Below, one piece after another: positions 6,673-8,048 of a stretch of DNA of 8,048 nucleotides. Origin of the DNA: Planctomycetota bacterium (GTDB taxonomy: Bacteria > Planctomycetota > Phycisphaerae > WQYP01); assembly GCA_021838985.1 (NCBI GenBank), contig JAKCCC010000067.1, positions 1 to 8,048 on the forward strand, given 5' to 3'. The translations under genes were made by a program, and so were the position numbers. Numbering within the stretch: the stretch's first letter is position 1; the number at the start of each line of letters is the position of its first letter. The notes beneath the pieces are model-generated. The model ran no database searches, had not been told where the DNA came from, and was given only the letters and a program-made list of their open reading frames with translations.

Positions 6673-6704
6673 ATCGCCCGTGGCTTTATTGTACGTGGTG
6701 TGGC
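6633..6704. repeat. 10-bp inverted repeat across the element junction
   Basis: GCCACACCAC (6633-6642) and GTGGTGTGGC (6695-6704) are perfect complements separated by 52 bases. They straddle the presumed right end of the degenerate element. This may be another small repeat unit inserted here. The function is unknown. Confidence 0.35.
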
Positions 6705-6747
6705 GTTTGTGGTTGGCCAAGGTGCCCGTGTTCGCGGCTGCCATCTT

Positions 6748-6917
6748 AGTAGGAACGCAGAATGAATGCGCTAGGAGTAGGCACGCTCCGCGTGCCGTTA
6801 AACCAAACGAAAAAGCCACGGCACGGGGACCGTGTCCACCGGGGCGGATCTTCAACCTGCTACGGGGACCATCCGGAAGCCTCGTTTCAATCGCCGCATT
6901 CATTCTGCGTTCCTACT
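6748..6917. mobile_element. 170-bp MITE-like element with perfect 23-bp terminal inverted repeats
   Basis: The left end (6748-6770, beginning AGTAGGAACGCAG and ending GAATGCG) is the exact reverse complement of the right end (6895-6917). That gives a 23-bp perfect inverted repeat around a 124-base core with no gene. Inside the core is a hairpin GGCACGC-TCC-GCGTGCC (6780-6796). Size, perfect termini and lack of coding capacity fit a miniature inverted-repeat element moved by a transposase encoded elsewhere, or a large dispersed intergenic repeat. I see no clear target-site duplication. A degenerate relative lies about 245 bp away in the same orientation. It borders the broken DUF2283 gene. Confidence 0.65.
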
Positions 6918-7004
6918 TTGTTACAACCCGGCGGCGATGCCATATCCATGTGGCGGAAACCCCGAACCTACGGGACGGTCCGGGCCGGCCCTGGTGCGGC
7001 ATCC

Positions 7005-7201
7005 AGCCGCCGCTAACTCCGCCTGCAGCGGTTTGGTCTTCTTAAAGCGGCTCACGCCCATCACGCTAAAGCCGATCACCTTGCCCCGCGTGTCCACGCG
7101 CTGCATAACCGCGTCATGCCGGGCCGCTTTTCATAGCCGGCGGCATCGGAAAACCGGACTTCCAGAAAGTCCGCTTCCGCGTCGTACCAGAGCTTCCCCG
7201 T
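7005..7201 (-). pseudogene. Frameshifted DUF2283 family protein
   Basis: The minus strand reads GKLWYDAEADFLEVRFSDAAGYE in one frame. After a shift near 7115-7125 it continues in another frame with DAVMQRVDTRGKVIGF, SVMGVSRFKK and TKPLQAELA. Joined together these make a nearly complete small DUF2283 protein ('..LWYDxEADxLEVxFS..' to '..GFSxxxVSxxK'). Such proteins are often encoded beside DUF4258 proteins, apparently as TA-like pairs. No partner is visible here. No ATG stands before GKLWYD; an ACG occupies the likely start position, so both the start and the reading frame appear lost. After the last family residue, the frame runs without a stop to 6921, beside the MITE-like element. Confidence 0.65.
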
Positions 7202-7429
7202 TGGCGCATAATGAAGAAAAGTGAATTCAAAGCCGCCGTGGGGGGAGTATATGCTCGGCGCTGCGCGCCTTTGGAATGCCTTTCAAAATTCCCACGGCGT
7301 CGCCAGGAAGTCGGTCGCCCGTTCTCAATGGGTAGCGGCCATCCCGCAACTTCACCCACCACCAGCCACGGGCAGGGTGGCCCTCATCTTAGCCGCGTTC
7401 TCGGCCGGAATTTCCTCTGCCGCCTTTAT
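7202..7429 (-). other. Unassigned broken coding-like stretch
   Basis: Peptide-like segments appear in changing frames on the minus strand: AAEEIPAENAAKMRATLP (about 7380-7430), WPLPIENGRPT (about 7318-7350), DFLATPWEF followed by a stop, and HGGFEFTFLHYAPT leading directly into the DUF2283 remnant. This pattern suggests another decayed gene between hsdR and DUF2283. I cannot name its family, and no single frame is long enough to be a gene. Confidence 0.3.
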
Positions 7430-7993
7430 CAATACGAAACCTCAACTTTTCAGTGGTTGCATTAAGCCGCGTGTCGCGCCCCAGCATCCGGTAAAATGCG
7501 ATCGGTGAGTGCACGTATGGGAACGATACAATGTCTCGCCCTGCGGGCACGTCTACACCCGCCATCAGGGGGTCCACCCTGGTGGAGATGGACCATGAAC
7601 GCCACACGCCCACGTCAGGCCGGTATTGCGCCCCGCCCACGCTCACCGGCATTTAAGGGCGTAAGGGGCGCGGCGCGACCCGTTATTCTTATCACACCCG
7701 TCGGCGTAGAAATTGCTCATCGCCGCGGCCCCATCGTCCGCATGGCGGTCCCGGGCGCAGAAAATGATGGTCTTTTGTTCCGGTCCGCCGGTGGCGAGTA
7801 ACTCTCCGAACCGGTAGCGCGTCATGGCCGCGACGCGCTCCGGCACGAGTAGCCTGCCGTCCAGATCGGACGCGGCATAATACGGACGCGCATCATCGGC
7901 GGCGATCAGCGCCCCGGTATCAGCCTCGGCAAGTCTTTCCCCTCCGTCTTCGCATAGCGCCGGCCATACGTTTTGGCCTGCGCAAGGCCTTGG
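7430..7993 (-). pseudogene. hsdR: Remnant of a type I restriction endonuclease R subunit (helicase part)
   Basis: One frame, open from the TAG at 7994-7996 to the TGA at 7643-7645, encodes DLDGRLLVPERVAAM followed by FGELLATGGPEQKTIIFCAR-DRHAD. That is the start of the second helicase lobe in EcoEI-like HsdR proteins. After a frame change near 7640, the next frame (to about 7430) carries VDPLMAGVDVPAGRDIV, then YVHSPIAFYRMLGRDTRLN and EKLRFRI. These correspond to motifs V and VI ('LTTGVDVPxxRNIV', 'SPIAFYQMVGRGTRL'). Motif VI has lost residues (Q to R, G to D). The frame change, the stop codons and these substitutions show a dead gene. The N-terminal nuclease and Walker motifs, if they still exist, would lie beyond 8048. 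The C-terminal EcoEI_R_C part is missing. No hsdM or hsdS is recognisable in the window. Confidence 0.75.
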
Positions 7994-8048
7994 CTATTCA
8001 AACTCCAGCAACAAATCGCCCGCGGCCACGGTTAACCCAGGATGGATG

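Noticed and set aside
6503..6917. CRISPR array
   Set aside because: There are only two related units of about 170 bp with internal inverted repeats, and no short regular repeats with spacers.
7994..8048. HPGLTVAAGDLLLEFE peptide before the hsdR remnant
   Set aside because: It is too short, ends at a stop, and could be chance or a piece of another gene. No family could be supported.

Overview
The window looks like a defence / toxin-antitoxin (TA) island from a GC-rich bacterium. Every gene I can recognise is read on the minus strand. The taxon cannot be fixed from the sequence. The base composition and the abundant small hairpin repeats would suit a genome of the Planctomycetes-Verrucomicrobia type, but that is only an impression.

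Read in the direction of transcription (high to low coordinates), the window opens with a graveyard at 8048-7000. It holds a frameshifted piece of a type I restriction R subunit (HsdR, helicase part), an unassigned broken stretch, and a frameshifted DUF2283 protein. A repeat-rich, gene-free stretch follows (about 6920-6430). It contains a 170-bp element with perfect 23-bp terminal inverted repeats, a degenerate relative of it, and a folded inverted repeat. Next comes a two-gene operon: a 1137-aa SNF2-type helicase with a C-terminal DUF3883 (nuclease-like) domain, overlapping by ATGA an intact Fic adenylyltransferase of the self-inhibited class II type.

Behind the operon lies a compact mosaic of gene remnants (about 1790-990). 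In order these are the tail of a COG2865-type ATP-binding regulator, the last codons of a zeta toxin, the head of its antitoxin, and, fused to that head, the winged-helix tail of a second Fic protein. The window ends with an intact zeta-type toxin kinase and its small antitoxin, again with an ATGA overlap.

The intact units are helicase-Fic and zeta-antitoxin. The remnants are homologues of the same two kinds of module (Fic tail, zeta tail, antitoxin head) plus restriction and TA debris. This indicates repeated arrival, duplication and collapse of defence cassettes at one place. The most unusual points are the coupling of a helicase-nuclease to a Fic enzyme, the hybrid antitoxin/winged-helix reading frame, and three TGATCCT sites spaced exactly 20 bp apart behind fic.
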